From NCBI GenBank assembly GCA_050298535.1, contig JBNKUI010000091.1, positions 62,001-126,000 on the forward strand: a DNA stretch of 64,000 nt, given 5' to 3'. Made by a program: the position numbers and the translations under genes. Within the stretch, counting starts at the first letter, position 1; the number at the start of each line of letters is the position of its first letter. This DNA comes from JABDMH01 sp050298535. GTDB taxonomy: Bacteria; Bacteroidota; Bacteroidia; Chitinophagales; Saprospiraceae. The notes below the pieces were generated by a model. It worked only from the letters and a program-made list of their open reading frames with translations. It had not been told where the DNA came from and ran no database searches. This document shows positions 43,009 to 52,369 of the stretch, piece by piece.

Positions 43009-43336
43009 GTTTCTTTTCAATTATTTCTGGTGATACAACAGATTTACTTCTTTTGACAAAGTAAGAGAAACTTGAGATTATAGATGGGTAAGATTTCGGA
43101 TCGTTTACATATGATTTGTTTACTTGGTCATGAACCAGATATCAGACATAAATGCAATGCCGACATGATTAGGTATGTCGAGTTTGGCGAAGAGGTGTGG
43201 AAAACTTTTGAGGAAAAATCCGTTCAAAACAATAGAAATAGGTTGAAGTGCCAGAGTCTAATACTGATGGGTGGCCCCCCACAGTTAAATGAAAAGAACG
43301 TACATTTCATCATTAACCAATGAATGATTCTTGCTG
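43009..43336. other. Intergenic stretch with a doubtful 79-codon frame
   Basis: Divergent gap between the small hypothetical and the cupin fusion. It holds an open frame at 43084-43323 (+) encoding a Cys/His-containing sequence that I do not recognise and that lacks a supporting promoter. No hairpin or exact TANNTTTG element was found. Confidence 0.4.
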
Positions 43337-44020
43337 ATGCCTATAATTAGGAAAGATACTATACCCGAATATGTCTGGGGTGAAGTTTGTATGGCCTGGG
43401 TCTTTTTCAAGACTGAACAACTTACCATAAAGGAGGAGCTGATGCCCTCTGGTACCGGCGAAGCTGCCCATTATCACCAGGAGGCAGGACAATTCTTCTA
43501 TATACTTGAAGGTGTCGCGACTTTCGTAGAAGACAATCAGATCATCGAGGTGCATGCCGGAGATGGATTTGAGGTGAATCCTGGCACAATTCATAGCATT
43601 CAAAATAACGGAAAGAAAAATCTGAGGTTCTTGCTGATTTCTCATCCAGCTGCAGATCAGGATCGATATGAGAAAGATCAAAATCCGGGGATCAATCTTG
43701 GGGGACGAAGATTTGTGGCATTATCAAATTCGGACTCCGGCGAGGTTTCTGACGAGACGATCTTCGCCTATCATCAAAAGGGAGACATAGTTTGGGCCAC
43801 GTATCAAGGGGGAGATATTGTCTTTGGCACCTTGTCGGGTCAGATACTGGGGCAAAAGTTAAAATTCAACTATCAACACAGAAATCAAAGAAATGAATTT
43901 ATGACAGGTATCTGCCACACCGACATCAAATTAGTGGGTGGGAAAATTCAACTCCACGAAAAATGGAAGTGGACTTGTAATGATTTTTCTGAAGGCACAT
44001 CTGTTCTGGAAGAAGTGTAA
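43337..44020 (+). CDS. Cupin domain fused to a small 'n-acetylglutamate synthase'-labelled domain
   Basis: 227 aa from ATG 43337; a TTG six bases upstream is less likely. Residues about 1-115 are a cupin with metal motif AAHYHQEAGQFFYILEG and second motif VNPGTIHSIQN. Residues about 120-227 match the small domain often labelled 'n-acetylglutamate synthase' in Bacteroidota (GRRFVALSNSDSGEVSDE, HEKWKWTCNDFSEGTSVLEE). That label is not supported by any GNAT motif, so I would not use it. The two modules are normally separate proteins; their fusion is unusual. Possible role: ligand-binding or sugar-related, unproven. Confidence 0.8.
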   Translation: MPIIRKDTIPEYVWGEVCMAWVFFKTEQLTIKEELMPSGTGEAAHYHQEAGQFFYILEGVATFVEDNQIIEVHAGDGFEVNPGTIHSIQNNGKKNLRFLLISHPAADQDRYEKDQNPGINLGGRRFVALSNSDSGEVSDETIFAYHQKGDIVWATYQGGDIVFGTLSGQILGQKLKFNYQHRNQRNEFMTGICHTDIKLVGGKIQLHEKWKWTCNDFSEGTSVLEEV

Positions 44021-44026
44021 AGAGCA

Positions 44027-44476
44027 CTAGATTTTGGGGAAGATCATTCCCGTATTCTTCATATAATCTCCGTATCCCTGGTAGCGCTTGCGTAGTAGTG
44101 ATTCTTCATATCGCGCCTTCAACATGAAGAAACCATAGCAGATAATAGACAGGAAAACACGTGGATAGCTATATGATGCGAGCGAGTATCCAAACATCGC
44201 CAATACAATGCCCAGATAAATGGGGTGACGAATATAGCGATAAAGACCTCCCTTGATGAGAGTACCTCCATTCACCGGTGTTGGAAAAGGGGAGAGGTTA
44301 GTTTTCAACTGTATAACCGCCACAATTCCTACCAATAGACCACCCGCACACAAGGCTAAACCCAACCAAAGTATTGCTGGTGCCTGAAAGTCAAACACGG
44401 GGTTTGAGGATACAAAGAAGCCGATAAAAAGCACGGCCTGAAAAGCAACCAGCATAAAATCCTTTATAGGTGGCAT
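44027..44476 (-). CDS. Isoprenylcysteine carboxyl methyltransferase (ICMT)-family protein
   Basis: 149 aa, four to five membrane helices. The C-terminal signature LIKGGLYRYIRHPIYLGIVL followed by ARYEESLLRKRYQGYGDYM is characteristic of ICMT/PEMT-like enzymes and binds SAM. Bacterial members methylate lipids or unknown membrane substrates. It converges with the cupin fusion gene, leaving 6 bases between stops. Confidence 0.9.
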   Translation of the reverse strand: MPPIKDFMLVAFQAVLFIGFFVSSNPVFDFQAPAILWLGLALCAGGLLVGIVAVIQLKTNLSPFPTPVNGGTLIKGGLYRYIRHPIYLGIVLAMFGYSLASYSYPRVFLSIICYGFFMLKARYEESLLRKRYQGYGDYMKNTGMIFPKI

Positions 44477-44571
44477 GACCTCAAGATCTTAAAAAATCCA
44501 CGTTTACGGGTCGATTTAAGCTCATCTTTTGTAGGAATTATTCATAATTCTATCTCTTTTCTATGATTATA

Positions 44572-44616
44572 ACTGCAATTACGAAATTAATAACATATAT
44601 TTACTGCAATTACGAA
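44572..44616. promoter_or_regulatory. Paired direct repeat before the serine hydrolase-PadR-permease operon
   Basis: Two identical copies of ACTGCAATTACGAA (44572-44585 and 44603-44616), spaced 31 bases start to start, about three helical turns. The second ends 12 bases before the ATG at 44629. The promoter-proximal position suggests an operator, most simply for the PadR regulator in the same operon. Confidence 0.55.
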
Positions 44617-44628
44617 TAAAATAAGTGC

Positions 44629-45777
44629 ATGTATTTAGTAAAACGATGTCTCATAATCCTTTGCATATGGATCGCGGGAAAGAAGATGGCAGGTCAGAAT
44701 ATATATGCATCGGTAGATCAGGATCTTAGGGAGCATTATGAGGCAAGCAATCTACCGGGATTTGCTGTGGCATTAATTCAGGATGGAGAAGTTGTGTATA
44801 GGGCATCTTATGGTTTTGCAGATATCGAAAAGCAGATACTATTTACGGACACTACTACGCTGAACGTAGGATCGGCCAGTAAGACGGTGGTAGGGGTTGC
44901 CATGGCTCAATGTCTTGCCAGAGGTTATTTCACGTTGGATGCAGAAATCAACGAATTTCTACCCTTTGAAATCTCATATCCCAAGTCTCCAGAATCTATC
45001 AGGATACATCATCTTGGCACACATACCTCCGGGCTGCTCGACTCAAAGTATTATGGAAATACCTATGTACCGGCAAAGTTCACAGGTAGTGACTATCATC
45101 CGGGTTTCAAGAGTTTTCTTGAGAAGCATAAGGAGATTTCACTTTCGAGCTTCCTCAAGAACCTATTTAACCTTGAGGGTAAATGGTACAATCGCAAAAA
45201 CTTTTCGAAGGGTGGACCGGGAGCCGCATTCCAGTATGCTAACGTTAACGCCGCCTTTGGGGCGCTAATAGTCGAAGCTGCATCAGGTCTTTCCTTCCGT
45301 GATTATACAGTAGAGTCCATCTTCCAACCATTACAGATGACCCGTACTTCCTGGGTACAACCGAAGGAAATGGCAACGAGGTATTTTCCATCTGGGTATA
45401 AGGTGGCTCCATATCGGCTGATTACCTATCCGGATGGAGGTCTGTATTCTTCATTGGAAGACTTATCTCGATTTGTGATCGAGATTTTGAAGGGGAGAAG
45501 TGGAGAGCCCACAGTTTTGGATCCAATAGACATCAAAGCTTTATTACCGGGAGATGATGATGAAAACCGAATTTTTTGGGGCATGGGGACAGAAAGCCGG
45601 GATATTGGACATACCGGAAGTGATCCAGGTGTACAAGTAGATCTCCGGTTTAACGCAGATCATGAAACCGGAATCATCGTGATGACGAACGTAAATGCAG
45701 AGGACGATTCCAAGTTAGAGAAGCAATTCCGTGGGATCATTGAAATTCTAAAAAAACATTTTTACCTCACTAATTAG
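44629..45777 (+). CDS. Serine hydrolase of the beta-lactamase/esterase class C family
   Basis: 382 aa. A hydrophobic N-terminus (residues 6-22) is a signal peptide. The catalytic SxxK is S82-A-S-K85, the second motif is YAN in FQYANVNAAFG (about residue 205), and the third motif is HTG in GHTGSDPG. The fold and length match penicillin-binding-like esterases or D-amino-peptidases rather than a classical AmpC. The PadR gene starts immediately after the stop, so it belongs to the regulator-permease operon and may be the first enzyme of an envelope-stress or antibiotic-response unit. Confidence 0.9.
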   Translation: MYLVKRCLIILCIWIAGKKMAGQNIYASVDQDLREHYEASNLPGFAVALIQDGEVVYRASYGFADIEKQILFTDTTTLNVGSASKTVVGVAMAQCLARGYFTLDAEINEFLPFEISYPKSPESIRIHHLGTHTSGLLDSKYYGNTYVPAKFTGSDYHPGFKSFLEKHKEISLSSFLKNLFNLEGKWYNRKNFSKGGPGAAFQYANVNAAFGALIVEAASGLSFRDYTVESIFQPLQMTRTSWVQPKEMATRYFPSGYKVAPYRLITYPDGGLYSSLEDLSRFVIEILKGRSGEPTVLDPIDIKALLPGDDDENRIFWGMGTESRDIGHTGSDPGVQVDLRFNADHETGIIVMTNVNAEDDSKLEKQFRGIIEILKKHFYLTN

Positions 45778-46107
45778 ATGCTTTCAATGCGAAAATTTGA
45801 CTACCTGATATTGCGAACGATATCCGACATAGATGAAGCCTATGCAGTTTCAATTACCAGGTATCTGGAGCAATCTGAAAGTAGGATGACCAGCATTCCC
45901 CAAGTGCTTTCAGCTTTGAAAGTATTAGAGAAAATGGGATTCATTCGCTCCACGCCTGTACTGGGATCTGAGGTACGAAATGGGCACAGAAAACGAATCT
46001 ATAGTTTAACCCAGTGGGGTGTCCGCTGCATGGAAAAAGGTCAATATCAGGATATAACCGAAGAGAGACAGTATTTTTATAAAACACCTGGTTTCAACTC
46101 GGTATGA
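45778..46107 (+). CDS. PadR-family transcriptional regulator
   Basis: 109 aa, the short PadR form. A winged helix carries LIKR-type helices (LRTISDIDEAYAVSITRYLE, SIPQVLSALKVLEKMGFI) and a wing with GHRKRIYSLTQWGVR. The ATG abuts the hydrolase stop with no gap; a second in-frame ATG lies nine bases later. Its stop overlaps the permease start by 4 bp (ATGA). PadR proteins usually repress their own operon and release on ligand binding. Confidence 0.9.
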   Translation: MLSMRKFDYLILRTISDIDEAYAVSITRYLEQSESRMTSIPQVLSALKVLEKMGFIRSTPVLGSEVRNGHRKRIYSLTQWGVRCMEKGQYQDITEERQYFYKTPGFNSV

Positions 46108-48734
46108 AAAAGGAGTCACAAATTCATCCCCCTGCCTGGCCTTTGAAATTGGTACGGGGTCTCATCAATCCTGAATTTCTGGAAGAGATAGAGGGTGATT
46201 TGTATGAAGTGTTTCAGGACAATGTGGACCGACATGGTTTGTCCAAAGCACGTTTCCGATATACCCTTGACTGCTTTAAGCTGATTCGGCCTGCATTACT
46301 AAAACGAAACTTTAAAATAGGTGTAATGGGATTCTTTAGCTTGTTGAGAAATAATTTGAAAGTAGCAACCCGGGTTTTGCAACGTGATCGATTGTTTACA
46401 ATGGTCAATGTACTGGGTATGGGTTTAGGATTGGTGATCTCACTACTGATTCTATTATATGCTTTTTATGAATTCAGTTATGAATCTTACAATCCCGGAT
46501 CGGCAAGAATGGTCAGGGTCACTATGGATTATCTCGATGGCGAGACAGTGGTAGATCAGGATTGTGAAACTTATCCACCATTGGGCCCCCGAATCGTGCG
46601 AGATATTCCTGAAGCAGTAGATTTTGTCCGAGTCTATCATCTGGATGATATTGCGCTGCGAAAAGATGACAGGTATGTTCGTGCTGATCGAATCTTTGCA
46701 GTTGACAGCTCGTTCCAGCGTCTCTTCAATTATCCATTTCTCTACGGAGATCCATCCAATGCTTTCCATGAACCCAACCAGATGGCACTCACTGAATCTC
46801 AGGCCTTGAAATACTTTGGTAAAAGCGATGCAGTGGGAGAACTACTTTGGTATTCAGCGCTGGATCGACCTTTTGAGATCATCGGGATACTTCCGGATCC
46901 TCCTTCGAATACACATCTCAAATTTAATGTGCTCGTCTCACTCGAAACGTTAAAGGAGCACTTTGGAGAATCAGATGAAAACTGGGACGGAAATAACACA
47001 TTTACGTATATACAATTAAACAGTGCCGCCGACTATGCAGCGTTTGAATCACATTTGGCGGATCTTAATGATCAGTTAATACTTGAAGAAAAAATCAGAA
47101 GTGAAAAAGTCATAGCCCAGCCGGTAGATGATATTCATTTATATTCTCACAAATCTTTTGAAGCCGAAGAAAATGGGGATGCCAAAACGGTCTGGATTTT
47201 ACTCGGAGTGGCTTTACTCGTAATTCTAATTGCTATTGTCAACTATATAAATCTGTCTACATCAAAGTCTTTGGACAGGGCAAAAGAGGTAGGTATTAGA
47301 AAAGTGATCGGATCATCATTGGGACAGCTTCGCTGGCAATTTTTTACTGAAAGTTTCCTGATAAATCTACTGGCCGGGGTGGTCGCCATAGTCTTGATTG
47401 TAGTTATACTACCTTATTTTAGAATGCTATCTGGATTACCGCCCAATTTTTCACCCTGGGAACTAGGGCAGTTTTGGATGACCTTCCTGTTAGTTCTCGG
47501 TACCAGTACCTTATTATCAGGTCTTTTTCCAGCCTTTGTTTTATCGGGTTTTAGACCTGTTTCTGTTCTTAATGGTAAATTTTCACACTCAAAGATTGGA
47601 CAGCATCTACGGAAAGGATTGGTCATATTCCAATTTGCCATTACTACTTTTCTACTGGTACTCACACTTACCATTGATCGGCAATTAGATTTCATTAGGT
47701 CCATTGATCTGGGTTTAGATACAGAACACACGTTAGTAGTTGAAGCTCCACCGACAGAGGAAATGCAAGCTCAATTCACCAGCTTTAAACAGCAGTTGCT
47801 TTCCGATCCAGAAGTGATTTCTGTAGGATTATCAAGCTGCGTACCGGGTCTCCCATCTCACCAAATGGGCACGACTACAGGTATAACGCTGGATGGAGAC
47901 ACGGAGAAGCATAATTACAACTTCTACATTTATTCCATTGATCATGACTTCCTGAGGACTATGAAGATGGATCTTCTATCAGGAGAGGATTTTAGAGATC
48001 AAAAAGAAACGGATCAGGTCCTGGTAAATGAGGCAGCACTTGATCTCTGGAGAGTGAGTGATCCGGGGTCGGCAGTAGGATTGGAACTCAATATGTGGGG
48101 CGGTAAGCGTCAGATTCGAGGTGTGTTTAAAAATTTTCATCAAGGTAGTGCGAAGTCCGATTTTCTACCGATGATATTTCTCTATAATCGCACCTTTAAT
48201 GAGCTGGCCAGTGTCAGAGTAAATCCACAAGATGCACGAGAAACAGTGGAACGGGTACGAGAAAAATTTGAACGTGTTTTTCCGGGTGCTCCCTTTGAAT
48301 ACTTTTTCCTTGATCAGGAATTTGACAAGCAATACAGAGCAGATGCACAATTTCGGTCCGTCTTCTCTTATCTCACCATCTTTGCCATCCTGATTGCTTG
48401 CATGGGTCTATTTGGACTTGTGTCCTTCTCCGTTGCCAAACGAAAGAAAGAGATTGGTGTCAGAAAAGTCCTGGGGGCAAGTACCCGGCAGTTGGTATCT
48501 CTGCTTTCAGGTGATTTTTTGGGCATCGTATTGATTTCTATACTGGTAGCTATGCCTGTCACCTATCTCCTCGTCAGGAAATGGCTCACTTCTTTTGCCA
48601 ATCGAATTGATCTTGAGGTCTGGATATTCGCTTTCCCGGCAGTGGTAGTACTTGCACTGGCCTTATTGACAACCATTCTTCGTACTTCCCGGCTGGCTTC
48701 GTCTAATCCAGTATTTTCATTACGTGACGAGTAG
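46104..48734 (+). CDS. ABC transporter permease with permease-prefix domain and two FtsX units
   Basis: 876 aa. Residues about 1-75 form the permease-prefix domain (PPAWPLKLVRGLINPEFLEE, EGDLYEVFQDN), which is nearly always found together with a PadR gene. The rest is a MacB_PCD-FtsX-MacB_PCD-FtsX double permease with coupling motifs AKEVGIRKVIGSS and KKEIGVRKVLGAS. It overlaps the PadR stop by 4 bp. No ATPase is adjacent; the partner ATPase must be encoded elsewhere. Together with the serine hydrolase this is a likely inducible export or envelope-response operon. Confidence 0.92.
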   Translation: MKKESQIHPPAWPLKLVRGLINPEFLEEIEGDLYEVFQDNVDRHGLSKARFRYTLDCFKLIRPALLKRNFKIGVMGFFSLLRNNLKVATRVLQRDRLFTMVNVLGMGLGLVISLLILLYAFYEFSYESYNPGSARMVRVTMDYLDGETVVDQDCETYPPLGPRIVRDIPEAVDFVRVYHLDDIALRKDDRYVRADRIFAVDSSFQRLFNYPFLYGDPSNAFHEPNQMALTESQALKYFGKSDAVGELLWYSALDRPFEIIGILPDPPSNTHLKFNVLVSLETLKEHFGESDENWDGNNTFTYIQLNSAADYAAFESHLADLNDQLILEEKIRSEKVIAQPVDDIHLYSHKSFEAEENGDAKTVWILLGVALLVILIAIVNYINLSTSKSLDRAKEVGIRKVIGSSLGQLRWQFFTESFLINLLAGVVAIVLIVVILPYFRMLSGLPPNFSPWELGQFWMTFLLVLGTSTLLSGLFPAFVLSGFRPVSVLNGKFSHSKIGQHLRKGLVIFQFAITTFLLVLTLTIDRQLDFIRSIDLGLDTEHTLVVEAPPTEEMQAQFTSFKQQLLSDPEVISVGLSSCVPGLPSHQMGTTTGITLDGDTEKHNYNFYIYSIDHDFLRTMKMDLLSGEDFRDQKETDQVLVNEAALDLWRVSDPGSAVGLELNMWGGKRQIRGVFKNFHQGSAKSDFLPMIFLYNRTFNELASVRVNPQDARETVERVREKFERVFPGAPFEYFFLDQEFDKQYRADAQFRSVFSYLTIFAILIACMGLFGLVSFSVAKRKKEIGVRKVLGASTRQLVSLLSGDFLGIVLISILVAMPVTYLLVRKWLTSFANRIDLEVWIFAFPAVVVLALALLTTILRTSRLASSNPVFSLRDE

Positions 48735-48850
48735 ATATTTTAAGTGTAATTATAACAATTAATATACTGCTTGGGTTCCAACTTTTGGTAATTGTAACCA
48801 TGACGTACTGTGTGTTATAGAATTCATAACAAACATCTTAGATCTATATT

Positions 48851-48858
48851 TACCTTTG
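48851..48858 (+). promoter_or_regulatory. Candidate distal -7 element upstream of susC
   Basis: TACCTTTG fits TANNTTTG exactly but lacks a TTG about 18 bases further up. It would give a leader of roughly 210 bases. Confidence 0.35.
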
Positions 48859-49028
48859 CTTGAAACAGAACAGGCTATGCCATTATACAATATAAACATA
48901 TAAATTACGGATACTATAGCAATTTAACGTAGTGGATTCTATATAAATATGTATTATAATTTATTTCTGGTAAGAGGTGATTCGGAAAATAAAATCTGAA
49001 TTCTGTTAGGAAAAAGTTAACGATTTAT

Positions 49029-49036
49029 TAAGTTTG
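49029..49036 (+). promoter_or_regulatory. Proximal -7 element upstream of susC
   Basis: TAAGTTTG fits TANNTTTG exactly. Transcription would begin near 49042, about 32 bases before the ATG. Confidence 0.5.
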
Positions 49037-49074
49037 GTTCTACGGAACTAAATTTTTTTACCAAAACAAGAAAG

Positions 49075-52000
49075 ATGAAAGCATACTGCTACTTATCTAA
49101 GTACATTCTTTCTGTTCTGTTACTCTTAGCATCAATAACAATGGTTTCCGCACAGAGTCGATCTCTGTCTGGAACTATTACGGATGCTGATGGTGAACCT
49201 TTGATAGGTGCCACCATCCTGGTCCAGGGCACATCGAATGGTACAGTTACTGATTTTGATGGCAAATATTCATTGGATGTGAATACCGGTGATATATTGG
49301 TCGTTTCTTTTACCGGTTATACCACACAGGAGGTAACCGTTGGTGATGAGGAGGCACTGGATATTGTGCTTCAGGAGGGAGTTTTAATCGATGAAGTTGT
49401 TGTCACAGGATATGCAGTGGAGTCAAAAAGGCAAACCACGGGTGCGGTTTCAACCGTTAAGGCGGTAGATCTGCAGGTGATTCCTTCTGGAAATATTGAG
49501 CAGCAATTGCAAGGACGTGTATCAGGCGTTACAGTACTCACGAACGGTCAGCCTGGTACGACCAGTCAGATCAGGGTACGGGGATTTGGAGCTTTTGAAG
49601 GTAACCAGCCACTCTATGTCGTGGACGGGGTACCCGTACAGAACACTGAGTTTATTAACCCAGACGATATTGAGTCAACTACCGTTTTGAAAGATGCAGC
49701 AGCTGCCTCTATCTATGGTGCAAGAGCTGCGAGTGGTGTAGTAGTATATACAACCAAATCGGGTTCGCGCAAGAATCAAAAAATGCAGGTTTCATACAAC
49801 GGTATGGTGGGATTTACAGATCCAAATGTGAATGGCTCACCAGAAATGCTGAATCCCCAGGAGATGGCAGAATGGACGCACATCGCCTATCGAAACAATG
49901 CGATAGCCAATGGTACTGATCCTCAGTATACGCATCCACAATATGGAAGTCAGCCGACACCTACATTACCAGACTATCTCCATGCAAATGGTGTAAACGG
50001 TGTGCGGGGTTCTATAGATATAGCAGCTATTCAGGCTGCATATGAGGCTGATCCTGAAAATGTATTTCTGATTAAACCTAACCTTGAAGGAACCAATTGG
50101 TATGATGAGATTACTCGAACAGCTATGGTACAACGGCATGCATTAGGTTTCAGCGGGGGTACTGAAAATGGTCGATACTATATTGGTCTGGGTATGCAGG
50201 ATCAGTCCGGTATCTTACTCTCCAACGAATTTGAGCGCTATTCTTTCCGGGCGAACTCCGAGTGGGATCTCCTACCTTGGTTGAGTGTAGGTGAAAATCT
50301 GCAGTATACCTACCGATCCGTACGAGGTCAGCAGGGAGGCCAAGGTGGTATTGGGGTGGCCGATGATGAATCAGAAGTGCTCTCTGCCTATCGTATGCCA
50401 ACAATTATTCCAGTCTTTGATGAATTTGGGAGTTATGCCAGTACTAAGGCGGGTGGTTTCAATAATCCACGAAACCCTGTGCGAAGGCTAGTAAATAATA
50501 ATGGTTCAGATAAGAGCTTTACCAATTCAATTTTTGGTAATGTCTACCTCTTAATAAAACCTGTAGAGGGCCTCACTCTGAAGTCAAGTCTTGGAGGTGG
50601 ATCTTTTAACAGCTACTTCGTGAATTATGGTTTCCGATATCTCGGAGATTCAGAACCAGAAGCGAGCAATACATTCTCTGAAGGCAGTTCTTACGGATTC
50701 AACTGGGTATTTACCAACACCGCGACGTACAAGTTGCAATTGGGTGATCATGGATTTACTTTGTTGGGAGGTATCGAGGCATTGAATACCGGAGCCGGAA
50801 GAAACTTGAGTGGATCTGGTATTAATCCTTTCTCTACGGATTTGGATTTCCAGAATCTCTCCACAGTGCAGAGTCCACAGGTACAAAGTAATTTGGGAAG
50901 TGGGGTTAACTTCTTCTCCGTTTTTGGAAAACTGGATTACAACTATAAAGAGAAATATTATGTGACGGGGGTTGTGAGACGCGATGGTTCATCTCGATTT
51001 GGAGAAAACAGTCGTTATGGTGTATTCCCTGCATTCTCAGCTGCATGGCGTGTGACTTCTGAACCATTTATGCAAAATCTTGGATGGTTAGATGATCTGA
51101 AAGTTCGTGGAGGATGGGGTGAAATGGGTAACTCTAACAACGTGGATCCCTTCAATCAGTACTCCTTATACAATGCCCGAAGAGACCGAACCTTCTATCC
51201 AATTGCCGGACAAAATAGTGGTGTGGATGAAGGATTTGCGCAATCACGAATCGGAAACCCGGATGCAAAATGGGAAACCAGTGAAACATTTAACATTGGG
51301 TTTGATGCATCATTCCTTAATAATAAGTTGGAAGTTATCCTTGATTACTGGACCAAGGATACCAGAGACTTATTGTATCAAGTACCATTACCTGGTGTTA
51401 CGGGAGTGTATGCAGCCGCTCCTTCGGTCAATATTGCGAGCATGCTTAACAAAGGTGTTGATATTCAAATTATCAACCGTGGTAATATTGGATCACAGCT
51501 GACCTATGATATCACATGGAACAGCTCATTCCTCAGTAATGAAATTACCTTCCTCGCTCCAGGTCTTGATTTCTTTGGAGGGGGTGGATATCGTGGGATT
51601 AGCCCCATTCGAAATGCAGTAGGACAGGGTCTCTCGACGTTCTTTGGATATAAGGTAGATGGGTACTTCAACAGCCAGGCGGAAGTGGATGCACATCCTG
51701 ATCAGGTTGGAAAGGGCGTTGGACGATTTAAGTACGAAGATGTGAATGGAGATGGAGTTATTGATCCTGATGATCGTACTTTCCTCGGCAGTCCGATTCC
51801 TGACTATACTGGTGGCCTTACCTTAAATCTTGGATATAAGAACTGGTCATTTGAAACCTATTGGTATGGATCCTTTGGTAACGAAATCTGGAACCAATCC
51901 AAATGGTTTACGGATTTCTTTGGAACATTTGAAGGTTCTGCTAAGGGAGTACGCGCCAAGGAATCATGGACTCCTGAGTTGGGTAACAGTGCAGCTGCCC

Positions 52001-52305
52001 CTATCTGGGAAAGTGCTTCGAACCTAAGTACAAGTGGAGCAGAGAATAGCTGGTATGTGGAAGATGGATCGTATGTACGATTGCAGCGTCTAGGGGTGGC
52101 ATACTCGTTCAATGATTTATTATTGAACAGGCTAGGACTGTCAAATTTGCGAGTGGGTTTATCAGCTAACAATGTTTGGACAATCACCGGATACGAAGGA
52201 CTTGATCCTGGAGTCGGTGGAGGTGCGGATACAAATTTTGGTATTGATGTAGGTAACTATCCGGTGACTCCGAGCTACCTGATCAATGTATCATTAGGCT
52301 TCTAG
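49075..52305 (+). CDS. SusC/RagA-family TonB-linked outer-membrane transporter
   Basis: 1076 aa. Signal peptide to about residue 27 (ASITMVSAQ), then a carboxypeptidase-regulatory-like domain (SLSGTITDADGEPLIGATI) to about 110. A plug follows with IDEVVVTGYAVESKRQTTGA and IRVRGFGAFEGNQPLYVVDG, then a 22-strand beta barrel ending SYLINVSLGF. This is the pore of a SusCD pair that imports oligosaccharides, peptides or other large nutrients with TonB energy. SusD follows 64 bases later. No glycoside hydrolase is encoded beside it, so the substrate cannot be named. Confidence 0.96.
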   Translation: MKAYCYLSKYILSVLLLLASITMVSAQSRSLSGTITDADGEPLIGATILVQGTSNGTVTDFDGKYSLDVNTGDILVVSFTGYTTQEVTVGDEEALDIVLQEGVLIDEVVVTGYAVESKRQTTGAVSTVKAVDLQVIPSGNIEQQLQGRVSGVTVLTNGQPGTTSQIRVRGFGAFEGNQPLYVVDGVPVQNTEFINPDDIESTTVLKDAAAASIYGARAASGVVVYTTKSGSRKNQKMQVSYNGMVGFTDPNVNGSPEMLNPQEMAEWTHIAYRNNAIANGTDPQYTHPQYGSQPTPTLPDYLHANGVNGVRGSIDIAAIQAAYEADPENVFLIKPNLEGTNWYDEITRTAMVQRHALGFSGGTENGRYYIGLGMQDQSGILLSNEFERYSFRANSEWDLLPWLSVGENLQYTYRSVRGQQGGQGGIGVADDESEVLSAYRMPTIIPVFDEFGSYASTKAGGFNNPRNPVRRLVNNNGSDKSFTNSIFGNVYLLIKPVEGLTLKSSLGGGSFNSYFVNYGFRYLGDSEPEASNTFSEGSSYGFNWVFTNTATYKLQLGDHGFTLLGGIEALNTGAGRNLSGSGINPFSTDLDFQNLSTVQSPQVQSNLGSGVNFFSVFGKLDYNYKEKYYVTGVVRRDGSSRFGENSRYGVFPAFSAAWRVTSEPFMQNLGWLDDLKVRGGWGEMGNSNNVDPFNQYSLYNARRDRTFYPIAGQNSGVDEGFAQSRIGNPDAKWETSETFNIGFDASFLNNKLEVILDYWTKDTRDLLYQVPLPGVTGVYAAAPSVNIASMLNKGVDIQIINRGNIGSQLTYDITWNSSFLSNEITFLAPGLDFFGGGGYRGISPIRNAVGQGLSTFFGYKVDGYFNSQAEVDAHPDQVGKGVGRFKYEDVNGDGVIDPDDRTFLGSPIPDYTGGLTLNLGYKNWSFETYWYGSFGNEIWNQSKWFTDFFGTFEGSAKGVRAKESWTPELGNSAAAPIWESASNLSTSGAENSWYVEDGSYVRLQRLGVAYSFNDLLLNRLGLSNLRVGLSANNVWTITGYEGLDPGVGGGADTNFGIDVGNYPVTPSYLINVSLGF

Positions 52306-52369
52306 GCATAGATAATCAATACATCTTATCACGTAATAAGAAGATTTGATAACAGAAAATTCAAAAAAG

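Larger units (their letters stand above)
48735..49074. other. Long AT-rich leader between permease and SusC
   Basis: No gene. It holds two -7-type elements (48851-48858 and 49029-49036), an AT-rich core, and no clear terminator after the permease. Confidence 0.6.

Noticed and set aside
43084..43323. 79-codon frame between the small hypothetical and the cupin fusion
   Set aside because: No recognisable family, no promoter element and an unusual His/Cys-rich composition; likely a chance frame.
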